Positions 36,020-47,870 of a stretch of 64,000 nucleotides of DNA are shown piece after piece (position 1 is the stretch's first letter; every line of letters begins with the position of its first letter). Source of the DNA: Trichopria drosophilae (taxonomy: Eukaryota > Arthropoda > Insecta > Hymenoptera > Diapriidae); the NCBI GenBank assembly GCA_030407085.1, contig CM059587.1:100683001-100747000 (forward strand), given 5' to 3'. The notes below the pieces were generated by a model. The model worked only from the letters and a program-made list of their open reading frames with translations. It was not told the DNA's origin and did no database searches. A program made the position numbers and the translations under genes.

Positions 36020-36942
36020 AAATCATTAGAGTGATTTTGGATTCAAAATGATGGTAGACATTTTCTTCATAATCCTAAATTAAAGAGATTTTCAATTTTG
36101 AGTATATTTAAGAGAATTTAGTAGCCGAACTGATAATACTAAATACCCCAGTTCGAATGTCGATTTGCATCTTCGATTAGGACATTGAGATGAATTGTAT
36201 AATAAATTTTACCATTCTGAGTGTGAATTTACTATTATAGGAATTTTCGAAATTTCTCTTATATACAGAGTAATAGCAATTAAAAATGGCTAAGGATTCC
36301 CAGAATTTTAAAAAATCCTGTAGGTCGAATGCCGATTCATCGCAGCCTTTCGCGGCGCCACGATTTGAGTGACGCGACATTTTTAGTGCAGACCAACTCC
36401 GGAAATGTCAGTGGTCTTCTCCAATAATAGAGGCGACACTGCCATTAATATATCTGGCGTACGCGTACTATTATTAGGTGCCGTTGCCTTTCCGCTGGAT
36501 CGTCGATGGTTCGTGGTGACCCCTCCGACATATGCACACACATACGCACAAACATACACACATATACATCCCAGGGCTCGTTATCCACGTACGGGTGTTG
36601 GTTACGCCAGTCACTGCACGATGTGCAACGTTGACATCGTCAAAGGCTCGTGTCCCATCATCCGATGTTTGCAATGTAATCCCTGGCAAATTTGGTAACC
36701 CTGATGCAACCCAGTCAATTCCAATTTTCCAAATTTCATGTCCCCGCCAAGATTAATTCGAAAGTAAATCGCCGAATTTGAACTCCAAAACATCTCAAAA
36801 TTGAAAACCTAGAAACTCTCGTGAAAGAGTGAATATTCAACTCTTTAAGAGTGAACTGTGCACAAGAGTTTCTTATCTCAGGAAAGAAACGGTATGGAAA
36901 TAAGAAATACTCCCTAAATTGCGTACTTTGGAAATTCACTCT
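36020..36942. other. Non-coding stretch with CA-rich tract
   Basis: 36330-36720 is GC-richer and includes a degenerate CACA/CATA-rich tract at about 36530-36570. From 36800 copies of AGAGTGAA begin to appear ahead of the tandem repeat. No gene is supported. Confidence 0.4.
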
Positions 36943-37226
36943 TTATGGAGTGAAAATTCTACCCCTCCAGCAAAAGAGTGAATTTTAACTTCAAGCAGGG
37001 TAAGTTTTCATTCCTTCAACGTTAGCATTCACTGTTTTACTGGTGTAATTCAATTTTCACTCCATTAAGAATGAGTTTTTATTTATTCAGCGCGAGAATT
37101 CACTCTTTTACTAGAGTGACCCAATTTTCACTCGATCATGAGTCATTTTTTATTCGTTCAGCGTGAGAATTCACTCTTTTGTTGGATTAACACAAATTTC
37201 ACTCCATTAAGAGTGAATTCTCACTC
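36943..37226. repeat. 71-bp tandem repeat with ATTCACTCTTTT cores
   Basis: Units starting at 37027, 37098 and 37169 are exactly 71 bases apart. A more diverged unit starts at 36943. Each opens with ATTCACTCTTTTACT-GAGTGA, an internal inverted repeat, and contains a second TTTCACTC-AT--GAGT inverted repeat, ending in TTCAGCG-GAGA. Loose copies of AGAGTGAA extend out to about 36825 and 37320. Confidence 0.65.
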
Positions 37227-38199
37227 AGAGAATACTAGAGAATATTAAATTATATGGAATTAAATTAACTTTTTAAATTTTGGAGTGAAAATTCAACTAA
37301 TCTAACCAATAAGTGATTTCTCACTGGATTTTCAGTCCAGACAAAGTCACTCGCTAATTAAAAAAATCGAAAACTCGATGACAAATTCGTAATAATGAGG
37401 TCGTTGGCATTCGACTAGTAGATAATTTCGTCACACGTATTTAAATGCACGTCCTTGTCAGTCATTTCGCTGCCTGTAATCGTAAACATTTATTCCCGAC
37501 TTAACGATACGGGTTGAGGGTACCGTAAAGCATCGGTGCATCGGTGCATTGTTACTGTTACATTTAACGCGTCGCGAAAAAAAAAAGAAATAACAACCAA
37601 TAATGACTGCACCGACGGAGGGGAATAAGTGCGCCTGCACTTAATGCCGAGTCGCTCGAATTTGCATAATGTGGGTGGATCCGCATTTTGTCGTCGCCAG
37701 TACTTCGCAGCCAGTTATCTCGAATGGATCTTTCAGCCGCAATTAGCAAAATGCACGCAGTGAATTGAAAAGTTTTTCGACGACGCTTCGATGGATCCTC
37801 CGATGCATCCATCCTCTCTCGAACACGTTACGCAAATTCAGAGGTGCATTAAGGTGATGCACTTTCTGAAAAGCAGAAAAAAGTGAATAATTTTTGTTAC
37901 CTACGACGAAATCGATTGGAATTAAATAATTAGTCAAATTTCAAACTTAATCACAATGTACAATTTAACGTAATCAAAATAAACAATGTTTTTTAAATGA
38001 TTGGATATTTTCTACTTGAAACTGTAAAAAAGGAAAACATAAACATGAGAATGAACAAGGATGAATCAACAATCCTTGTAGAATTTGTAACATGGTTGAT
38101 AAAAAATTGCAACTAACATTCGTTAAAAATAACAATAAAAATAAACGGAAAGTTTTATATTTACGTGAGTGGATCACGCAATAAATACGGTGAAATTAG
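37227..38199. other. Non-coding stretch
   Basis: 37370-37860 is GC-richer, with a short direct repeat of GCATCGGT near 37530. The rest is AT-rich. No supported exon on either strand. Confidence 0.4.
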
Positions 38200-38900
38200 C
38201 ATCAATTGAAAGAAGACTGCAAAATTACGCTAGTACGTGCCAGATGCAATTGTTGATTTTAATTGGTCCGCGTTTACGTGCATCTCATCCTCGCATGCAC
38301 ATCGCGATGACCTCGTAATCCGATCGAAGACTTTTCAACTTTCTTAATCTCACTAAATCACTGGATCTCTAGTTTTTTTGCGATGTTGAGGTTAGGTTAG
38401 TCGTGTTTATCAGGCTTATGGAATCATCACATTTATTTATTTTATACCTTGATTGAATTCGTGTCGATGGTTGACTTTCTTTGTAATAAAGAAAAAATGG
38501 TTGTAATTACAGAATATAAAAAAGTGTGACACAATCATCGTTTTCCAGCCCCGTTACTCCTCGGACTTTCTATGATTTCAATTACAATCATTATTTTTAA
38601 TCATAAGTAATTTTGCTGGATCCCGGGTGCACGATATAATCGAAGTAGAAAGCCCGATTCGAACAATGGCGTATTTAATTATGGCGTTTCGGCAATTAAA
38701 TCTTATTAGGACTTATTTCTATAAAAATGAAAGAAAAAATCCGATACTGGAATTGTTGTTTCGAGCTATCGCGTTCCACCTCGCGGCACGATCTTAGAAC
38801 TTCTGGTCGATTATGATGTTTAAGCCGTTATTTCCGGTTGTGATCGCGCAATCCAAGAGGATGGAACAGTCGACAGGTTAATTAAATCCTAGAATGGGAT
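38200..38900. other. Two GC-richer patches, candidate regulatory DNA
   Basis: 38200-38350 and 38620-38900 are high-complexity, with ATTTAATTATGGCG and GGTTAATTAAAT homeodomain-like cores. TTAGGTTAG at about 38393 is only two copies of a telomere-like word and is not a telomeric array. Confidence 0.3.
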
Positions 38901-38984
38901 TTCACCTGACAATTTTTAAGAAATTGCACAGTTTTGTTCAGTCTTTTACTCGGAACATTTTTATCGTTAATACAGGATTTTTTA

Positions 38985-39250
38985 TGAGTTAAGGTCTAGT
39001 GTAATAAAAAATGTAGAGCATGATTCATTCTAATGCTGTTGATGAACGAGGATGTTGAATGACACTGATGTCATTGTCAATGTCTTACATCAACTCGGTT
39101 ATATTCAGCTGACGTTCTCATGACGTCAAAATGATTATCGTCAATGAAAATATTAAACTAGAACTATGAAACACAATTCCATATTAGAATATGACATCAT
39201 TGTAGTCATCCATAAACATTTGACATCACAGGCCTCGCCATCCGACATCA
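38985..39250. repeat. ATGACATCAT-rich imperfect hairpins
   Basis: GTTGATG and CATCAAC, and TTGAATGACA and TGTCAATG, pair around 39040-39100. ATGACATCATTG and GACATCA words follow. A related string with GATGTTGAATGGAAC and repeated GATGATG lies at 59000-59260. Weak dispersed-repeat call. Confidence 0.3.
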
Positions 39251-39434
39251 TTTTTTATATTGCAATATTTTTTTTAATTAGAATATTGATAAAATTACAT
39301 ACTATCCCCGTAATTTTCTTGTAAAGATAAATTACCATAAAAATCATGTTTTTCGACCATGAAGTCACCCTAATCATATCATACTGCAATCTCTATAAGT
39401 CTAATCAAAGTTAAATGTGGTTAATTATACATCA

Positions 39435-39640
39435 ATTCCTTATTTTTGTTACTAGAAAATAGCGGAAAAAACTGCTAATTTATTAATAAAATGTTACTAA
39501 ACTAAATGTAGACATTTCAATATTTTAGTTTGGTAGTTTTCTAGAATCCGCTATTAATAAGTAGATTTTTATTGTTTATTAGTAACAAACGATTCTAATC
39601 ATTAATAATTATTAAGTGTATTAGTGACCTACTTTTCTTT
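39435..39640. repeat. TTAGTAAC-type repeat with internal hairpin
   Basis: GTTACTA and TTAGTAAC face each other at the ends, and ACTAAACTAAA pairs with TTTAGTTTGGT near the centre. The right edge, ATTAGTGACCTACTTT, resembles ATTAGTGACCGACGTTT at 60943. Low-copy AT-rich element of unknown type. Confidence 0.35.
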
Positions 39641-41140
39641 TATATTTGTAATCTTTATCTAATTCAGAGTTTGAGAGCAAAACTTAAGTTTTCTTTTAAA
39701 TTCATCAATAGAGTTGGATTTAAAGAATAAGCTCCGGAATATCATTTTAAAGTTTTATCAAAATTTAGTCGACGAAAAGAAAAAGGCATTTTGGTAAAAA
39801 GTTTTAAATTTATTCATACAATAATACATAATAATATACAATTATCAAAATTTGAAATCACAGATTCAATCGATAAACGAAAAAATTGTTAAACCAAACA
39901 AAACAAATCAAGCCGATATTTTGCACTACTTTTTCGATAAAATATCAGTTATTTTTCTTTCTGTAAAAAACGTAGACATAAAAATCACTTATTTCCGAAA
40001 ACTCTTGGAAAGTTACGGATTAATTACTTTGTTTTTTTCTAGTAAAGCGTCTATAGCAATTAGAATTGTCTTTAACGAGCCAGAATTTTCAAAATTTTAT
40101 TTAGTCATCTTTAAATTACGTTTTTTAGTGAAACTTCTGACCTTACCAACGGACCACTTTAGAAGACCCTTAGGGTACCCATTTTTAAAAATATCGAAGT
40201 AACATTGAAAATGCAACAATAAATCAGTGGATTCTTAATATTTTCGAGAGATTACCTTCAATTAGTCTAAGCAAGATCATCTTTTAATTAATAACTTAAA
40301 TCATATTTAATTATAATTATTTAATTAATAATTTTTTTTAAATCAATGGAAATATGTTCATATGTCATATGCCATTAATTAAGAATTAATCTCGAACTTT
40401 TGAATAAAAAGTATACATTCCACATTTTCGGAAATGATCGATTAATTCACAATGAATTTACTTGCTGTCTTCATAAAAACATTGTTTATGTCAATCATAA
40501 TAGTATTGGTGTGACTGAATTAAGATATTTAATTTAAAATTTTAGACTACACATTACTACTTTATCGACTGAATGGTTCAGAACCCCCCTAGGTATACTA
40601 CTTTACTTAAATCTGAGAAAAATGTTAATAAAACTATTAAAATGTTTGTATTCTGCCGAAAATTAACAAATTTTGGAAGTCTACAGAGCTTAGTAAGTAC
40701 CAATATATATATATATATATAAACAAAGAAAATATCCTCACATTCAAAAATTAGTTTCAAAAATTGCTTTCAAACATTAATTTCCAAAACGCTATCACCT
40801 AAAAGAAAAAATTAAAATTCTTACTAACATATTAGAGTCTAGAGAACTTCTGAACGATGGTTTTATAGAAATTAATGTTTATTAATTGATAACAATTTTT
40901 CAAAAAATTTTATTTTTGTTATACCAAATAATCGTTTTTTTAACCTAGAAACGCTATTGTTTAGACAAATTTTTTGGGCAAAGTTCATGCAAATATAAAA
41001 GTTTAGAATGGTGATTTAAATATACCAGACTACCTACTAAAAAAATGATAAAATTGTTATATATCCCACCATCGATGTCTCATTTGAATGTTCTAATTGC
41101 AAATGACGTCATATTTCTAAAATATACGTCTTTTCGAGTG
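39641..41140. other. AT-rich stretch without a supported gene
   Basis: The 116-codon frame at 39852-40202 has no recognisable domain. A short perfect AT tract occupies 40703-40721. Confidence 0.4.
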
Positions 41141-41144
41141 TTTA

Positions 41145-41235
41145 TCAGCCATTTTGAAACCGCCATATTGAATTTGTCCTATTGACCTCTAAAATACCAA
41201 ATATCGTTCTAATTTGCACATTGACATTGGACAAA
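41145..41235. repeat. Fragment of the GCCATTTTG/CCATATTGAATTT repeat
   Basis: GCCATTTTGAAACCGCCATATTG near 41152 (written in part) matches the head of the 22.2-kb units. The tail is diverged. Confidence 0.4.
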
Positions 41236-41289
41236 ATGTCCACCACGAATCGAGTTTGGGTGACTTACGGGTCGTCAATTTTTTGACAC

Positions 41290-41760
41290 CTTGTACCACC
41301 TTAACGATTTCGGAAATTCGCATACGACATTGTTGCATACGTACAACGTAATACCGAATTGGTATTTCGTCACATGACGACAGAGAAAGAGAATGCGATG
41401 GAGGAGGATCTGGATAACCTGTCGAAGGTCTTTACTTTCGTTCGTTTACTTTCGGGGACTTTTACTCGTGCACAGATCGTGACTCGCAACTTTTCTTCTT
41501 CCTCGCCCCCTCTGGCGATGCAACCCGGCGTTATTTATAAACCGGCTCTCGCATGCGCGTGTTTCGCCTCTTTAAACGGACTATTAAAACGAATGCCTTT
41601 CCCTACCTACCGGCTCGTAATTTCGATCGGTAACGATGCGCGAGCTTAGCGACGAGTGAAACGGTGGTTTTTGCCGATTAAAAAAAACAATCGTTAATTC
41701 TCGCGGATATAACAATGATGTCAGTCGACGACGTATTGCTGAAAGTGCAGTTTAACTATG
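41290..41760. other. GC-richer island with TATA-like and NRF-1-like words
   Basis: TATAAA lies at 41536-41541 and CGCATGCGCG at 41550-41559, fourteen bases apart. The surrounding plus frame (open to 41649) has no recognisable domain. The island could be a promoter, but no transcript start or donor is evident downstream. Confidence 0.27.
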
Positions 41761-41952
41761 GAGAAGAAGTCTGAGGAATGTAGTAGCTAGTATACAAAAA
41801 TGATTTTGAAAGCCAATAGGAATCGGTTAGTGTTTCGTAGGTATTCCATACTTCAAAGCAACGAATTTTATGGGAATTTTTATGTCGTATGCATGATTTA
41901 CGAAAAAAAACGTGTCTGTATTAAATAGACATGTTCCTGGTAATCCAAAAAC

Positions 41953-42400
41953 ATGCCTGAATGTTCCGTGTTATAATTCAGGCATCTGTCTGTCTGGTAC
42001 CACCACACAATTTTTGTTTGCGTACGAAGGATCTGTCATATTCTATATTGTGTTGAGAAAATAGTTATTTTCGATACAAGGCCGTAAAATCCGTGTGTCG
42101 AACAATATTTTTCGGTACTGAAATCGGTAAAAATTCGATTTCGCGGACTGCATTTAGTCCGTATGGGTTATGTTTCTGACAGCGCAAATTCATGTTACGT
42201 ATGATCCGTAAAATTTCATTTTACGGACCAAAAGCAGGCCGTAAATTCGAATTTTACGGCTTTAGTACCGAAAATGTCTTTTTTTCTTGGTACGTGTAAA
42301 ATTCGACTTTATGCACCTGAAAAAGGAGCGCGAATTTGACATATGCTGTAAAAAATAGTGTCGATACTCGGGTGTAAACATTCGACTTTACACACCGGTC
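41953..42400. repeat. String of five short hairpins sharing a TAAAATTCGA core
   Basis: Perfect or near-perfect stems are ATGCCTGAAT/ATTCAGGCAT (41953-41984), CCGTAAAAT/ATTTTACGG (42206-42226), GCCGTAAA/TTTACGGC (42238-42260), GTGTAAA/TTTATGCAC (42289-42317) and GTGTAAA/TTTACAC (42369-42397). In the last four the loop region is similar while the outer stem changes from CCG/CGG to GTG/CAC on both sides. Confidence 0.6.
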
Positions 42401-43175
42401 CTATCTAATCGCATGGTAAAATGATGGTTGTAAATTCTTCCTGACACATAATTTTTACTGAAAATACAGTATCGGTAAAATCAAATTTCTTTAAAACAGC
42501 ATCGGTATTTAGCTGCCGATTTCTTTATACTTCAATAGTAAAAGTCTAAATCTTCGCTTTTCTCGCTTTCAATATTTCCATTCAAAATGCAAGATACGAT
42601 GATTTCATAAATTACCCTACAGACGGATTAGTAGACCGATTTGGGCATCGAACGAATCCATGGTGTATCATTTTCAGCGTCTCTTACGCTTAATTACGAT
42701 TTGAGGCATCGATAATGCTCCCTACTAATAATTCGAAATCTTGAATTTCTATATAATTGGGAAAAAGTGCGGATAAAATCGCCAGGGAACGTCTCGATAT
42801 CTCGCAATTAATCAGGCGTCCGCCTGAATGCGTTACAAATCGTCCGCGATCTTAGTGAATCCCCGATAGGCCGACCCGCGTAACGTTTCCTTTCGCAGCC
42901 GTTACTAATCGCCTTAAAGAAAATGCACCTTGAAAAAAAAAATATGGCGAAGAATGGAGTTCCCACGAATTCTTTACCGCGAGCCTGTTTTCTCGTTTCG
43001 ATTATCGCGTTCGAAGAGTTCCACTTGCATTCCTAATTGACCGCTTGCGATCGGTACCCGATTCGGGAAGATGCACTCCCGTGACGTAATGTTGGATTTC
43101 ACTCACTTGGTATGATACTCATCCGCTTGAGATTAAATCCGTTGGTTTTGTGAAACTAGGTGATTTTCAATTTGT
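42401..43175. other. Non-coding stretch with GC-richer island
   Basis: 42600-43130 is high-complexity sequence without open frames or splice pairs. Candidate regulatory DNA only. Confidence 0.3.
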
Positions 43176-43262
43176 TTTACGGAGGTAAACATTTTTGTAA
43201 TTTCAAAAATTAACGAATCATTCATCATTGGAGGTTAGTCAGCAACACCAGACCTCCGTAAA
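43176..43262. repeat. Perfect 11-bp inverted repeat around a 65-bp loop
   Basis: TTTACGGAGGT at 43176-43186 pairs exactly with ACCTCCGTAAA at 43252-43262. The ACGG/CCGT end words recall the hairpins at 42.2 kb. A further 9-bp pair, TTACGGCCC and GGGCCGTAA, lies at 43707-43735. Confidence 0.5.
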
Positions 43263-43394
43263 CGTATTGATTTAAGAATTGATTTCAACACTTTATGAAA
43301 AAATATTTTCCGTCAAACTAAGGACACAATAGTGTATTATCCAACTTGGGAGTGAAGTTTGCAATTGTCTGTTACACATACCATTTTCTCATCC

Positions 43395-43615
43395 GATTTT
43401 GCAGCGTAGGGATAGAAAGTGCTATTTTGCTCCCTAGAGATAGAAAGGTCTATTTTGCTCCCACGTTTTAGGGAGCGAAATCCTTCTATCTCTAATGAGC
43501 AAAATAGCATTTTGTGCTTAGTGTGAGAATTAGTATATTACGATACAAGTGCGCGAAGTAGGTGATTTTCGCACTAGTGTAACGAGCGCGAAAGTAGTAT
43601 GCTATTTTATTTATG
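43395..43615. repeat. GCTCCCTAGG-type dispersed repeat, copy 2
   Basis: Contains CTATTTTGCTCCCTAGAGA, GGTCTATTTTGCTCCC, AGGGAGCGAAA and GAGCAAAATAGCATTTTG, then a tail reading TATATTACGATACAAGTGCG. The tail matches the one in copy 3. Confidence 0.55.
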
Positions 43616-43739
43616 TAACAATATAATGTTTTCCGAAATATATGTATTTTTAATTTTTTTTTAATTTTTAACCGGAAGGGAGAGATGACCATCTTGGTTT
43701 GGTCCTTTACGGCCCAATCTCAACTCGGGCCGTAATAGA

Positions 43740-44867
43740 CTACTTTACGACCTTCAACCGAAAAATACTCAAATAAAATGACCAAATATGTTTGAAATAA
43801 GAGTTATCAAAACATTATGAAGGGTTTTTGAAGACTGCCACACGAAATTCTGTACATCATTCTTTATATTACCAAAATAAAATTGATAATTTTTTGTAGG
43901 AACCCTAACAATTTTGTTATTGTTGTGACACAATAACAGATAATTTCTTGGTTATTTCACGAAGTTGTAGTTTTTCAACATTCAAAAGTACCGAAAAGTA
44001 ATTATCGAAAAAAAAAACAAAGACAAAACGATAAACGATCGACGAGTCGAATGCATAAAACAAAGTAACAAGGAACGAAAGTATCGAGGAAAGATTCTGA
44101 TACACGGAGTATCGTAACGCTTACGAGATTTACGGGAGGTGCATCTCGCGAGACGTAAGCGCCGTAACATGCGGCCGTAAATGAAGTTATTTGAATGCAT
44201 TGTAAATTGCCGCAACAAACGGCAATCTCGTATGCATCGCATTGTGCATGCGAGTATATTACTGCATTGTTACCAGGCACGGGCCAGGAGCGAAGTTTCC
44301 ACCTTCTCGTACCCCTCTATCCCCTTTCATCAACCTCCTCCCCCGCGTTTTATTCGGCCACCACCAAGTCTATCTTATCGATCGAGAAGTCCAACTTGGA
44401 TTGTGTACGTTCTCGTACGTGTGATCCAAGACTTGCCTTAACGCCTCCGGATTCAAGACGAACAAAGAGTGTCGGAGTCAAGTCCAATTAACATTTGAAA
44501 ATTGCTTATTTATTTTGAATGTTACAAAATCATATTCACTAATTAAGGTAGAGTAAATAAAAAAAAAATTTTTTTTTAATTAAAAAAAAATAAAGAAAAA
44601 ATTGAAACAACTATGCTAAATTCCAAAATTGAAAATCTTGAATTCAATATGGCGGATACACATGAACAAAGTCACCGAATAAAAGCATGTACTTTTTGGT
44701 GAGTAATTGATTACAAAGCCGAATAAAAAATTTCTAATATTTCCAACACATGACACAACACCAAAAAAAGACTGGAATAAAAAATAGATTTTTTTAAATA
44801 TTGTGCTGGATGTTCACTTTTTCCGCAAGGAAAACAATTCATTGCCATTTTATTTGATTCACCGCGA
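43740..44867. other. Non-coding stretch
   Basis: 44040-44480 is GC-richer, with overlapping open frames on both strands and no recognisable product. 44630-44660 holds one AATATGGCGGAT fragment. Nothing else was supported. Confidence 0.4.
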
Positions 44868-45290
44868 TAATAGTACATTATGCAACTAGGGAGCAAAATA
44901 GTATTTTGCTCTCAAAGTGTGAGAATAAATATTTTCATCACACTGGGACGAAAACAGTAACTTTCTTAGCAAGCGGGAAAGTTGCTTCTTATCCTCCCTG
45001 TCGTATACATCCCTCGGGAAGTAAAAAGGAATGCCTCAGACTACATGTTTTTCTCCCTTAGTGAGTAATATACTATTTCGTATCAAGAGTGTAAAAGGAA
45101 GTAGTTTATATCCCGAATTTGCAGCTCGAAATGTTAAGAAACTTTTATTACATTTTACTCGTGTACATTCGGGTGTAAAATCTTATTTTGCTCCCTATGG
45201 GAAGAAAGTGCTATTTTGTTTCCACAAACGAAAAGTGGAACTTTCCGCGAGTATTTGAAAAATTAGTATATGGTACTAGTGCGGATTAGT
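44868..45290. repeat. GCTCCCTAGG-type dispersed repeat, copy 3
   Basis: Begins TATGCAACTAGGGAGCAAAA and includes TATTTTGCTCCCTATGGGA and AAAGTGCTATTTTG. It ends TTAGTATATGGTACTAGTGCG, the tail form also seen in copy 2 (quoted here nearly in full). Non-coding. Confidence 0.55.
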
Positions 45291-47820
45291 GACAACTAAC
45301 ATTATGTACTATTCAGTGGTTTTCGTTAAGACAAAATTTCGAATCTCGAATAAAAAGTAATGTAGTGTATTAAAGAATTACGAGTGGAAGTGATAAAAGT
45401 AAGTCGATGTGCTAAAACTAAACCAAAAAGTTTGTCTGTACTTAAGTACTTATTTGAATAGTCTTAAATGATTCAAGAATGTTTCCTTATTTTTGTCCAA
45501 TTTTTTAAAATTTTAGTAAACCTGACTTACTTTCAGAAATTATTTCCTTACTCCCTTTCTAGACAAGTCAATATTTATTTCATTTTACCCATTTTTAAAA
45601 ATAATGTGGTTTGTGTTTCGTAACTACGACTTAATCGCCAGTAATTAAATATTATGTCGTGTATCTAAAAAATATGTTTATGTCAACAATTTTTGAAGTA
45701 CTAACGAATTATTAGCTTAATAACACCTAACTAACTATTTTTTACAAATTTTTGAAAATCTTTCGAAGTTGCCTACGACCTAGGCAAAAATAAATTTTCC
45801 TATTAAAAAATCACCTTGACCAGTGCTAGGCGACGTTATTTAATCAAGAAAGTGAGATTTTAACGGCGACATTATCCGAAATTACCGTTATCGCAATTAG
45901 GTCTTGGCGAGGACGACAACGGGGATATACGTCGTCGTTAAAAGTACACCCATCACCGTCGCCGCCCTCGAGTGTTAATTGGATACACGTCGGTCACTAA
46001 TTCAATGTAATTTTCACATTTCAAAAAGCGCAGTGATTACCAAACAGCCTTTGTTTTATCCGCAATATTATTTTTGTCGTAAATGTTATTTTGTCCGCAG
46101 ATTAATGCGTTTAACCTTTTGCGACATAGTTTTAAGTATGTTTAAAACATATTTTACCATTTCAAATTTGGGACCGACTTGCAGAATTAGAAAAATTGTC
46201 AATATTTCTTAGAATTTTTCATACTCAGACAGTAAATTTTACTGTTTAGACACGTCAAAAAAGTTGTCGTTTAATCTCAGTTCTACCTACGTAGAACTTG
46301 ATTACGTGAAAAAAAAGTTAGTCACTAATACGCAAAAAATAAAAATTGGAAAAAGACATTCGTAATAATATGATTTTATGTTCATTCTTTTAAACGAGAT
46401 TAATACCATATTAAAACAAGAACCTATAAATTGTACATTTTATTTGTTATTTTATGAAAACGTTGGTAACTTACTATCGCTTTATAAATATAACAATTCC
46501 TATAAAACATGAAATAGTTAAAATCAACAAACGTTTTTTAAATTTAATTAAAAACCGGTACTATCGCTTAAATAAATCATATACAATTAAGCGCGTTTCG
46601 ATAAAACTGAAGAGGCAGAATTTCCCGACGAGAAGAATTATAAGTAAACAATTTTACGAAGCGGAAAGGAGTTTCATTACAAGGCGGCCGAATTCGAAGC
46701 CGTAAACGGTTTACGTGCCAAGTGGTTATTAACGGTGCGCAAAAAAGCGGACTTTTTCGCACTTGAGCATATATTATAATAAAGAGCCGCGTTTTCACTC
46801 GAATTCTCACGAAGCCGCACGAAGATTTTTCCGCTCGGCGATCCGCAAACGGGCACTTTCCAACTAACGGTGTAATCCCATATTAGCGTACACATTCCTC
46901 ACCTTTTTGATTTTTTTTTTCTCCAAGACTCCTTCAATCATCTTGGGTTTACCTTCCGTTTAATTTTCAACCCGCACGGTGTATACACTTAGTCGCTGCA
47001 TTTAGTGGCGCGAACTTTTAACGAGTCTCGGGAAATTGAACGGGGTTTTAATTAAGCACTGATGATTATTATTCGTAATAAACGCAAATATTTTATGAAA
47101 AATTTCAGCCTCGAAGGCAGCTCGGATTTCAGTAATGGGAAAACGTTTTCGGATTTATTATTTATGTGCGAACATCTTAATATTATTACTCCCAGGCATA
47201 GAGTTAGTCAGCAATTATAATAAGTTGATTAATTTGTTACTTGTTAGCGTCAAGTCGTCATTACTATGTGTAAAAAAAATTTCTTAGTTTAAACTTTTTT
47301 TTACTCAAATCGCAAAAAACAAATTTGCACTCGTGAGTTTGACATTTTCATCATGTACTTGTCAAAAAAATGTCACGAAGTTTATTTAAAAATTCCATAA
47401 AATTAAGCTCTTCTGGTAATTAAAAAATGTCATAAATTGTCTGAAATTAACATCTTAAGTTTGTAGTATTAGTAAACTTATAGTCAATTTTATTGACGTC
47501 TTGAATTTTGTAGCATTTAAAGAAATAAAATGATGTTAAAGTTTAAATTTTACAATTACTAATGAATTCTATGAGTTCATTTTACACGTTAAAAGACAAA
47601 AATCTACAAATCGTTCATATCCAGTTTCTAATAATGAATTAATAAGTTAAGAAGTATTAACTAGAATTTCGGGATTTATTAACAGCATGAGAAGTAAGGG
47701 GTTAAGATAGATGTTGAATGGATGTATTATAATATTAAGCATCGATCATTTCCAATGTACACTTAATCTTAATTGATATGCAAAAATAGGTAAGTATAAG
47801 ATAAACAGGCATGTGTCATA
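45291..47820. other. Intron-like DNA upstream of ratchet site 2
   Basis: 45820-46000 and 46600-47060 are less AT-rich; the rest is AT-rich. TAG|GTAAGTAT near 47788-47796 is a donor-like string without a pyrimidine tract, so it is not a ratchet site. No gene is supported. Confidence 0.4.
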
Positions 47821-47833
47821 TTGATAATAAAAT

Positions 47834-47870
47834 CTAACGATTGAATTTTTTCTTTTGTTTCAGGTGAGTT
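47834..47870 (+). other. Recursive splice (ratchet) site 2
   Basis: The same tract, TTTCTTTTGTTTCAG, ends at 47863 and is followed at once by GTGAGTT from 47864. CTAAC at 47834-47838 is a good branch-point candidate about 26 bases before the AG. Identity with ratchet site 1 covers the last 15 acceptor bases, and the first 11 bases downstream differ only twice. Position, strand and spacing fit stepwise removal of one very long intron. Confidence 0.62.

Noticed and set aside
38385..38402. TTAGGTTAG as interstitial insect telomere repeat
   Set aside because: Only two partial copies, well within chance for this composition.
47780..47800. TAGGTAAGTAT as a third ratchet site
   Set aside because: The upstream bases are A-rich, not a pyrimidine tract, so it lacks a functional acceptor. 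It may act as a decoy donor.
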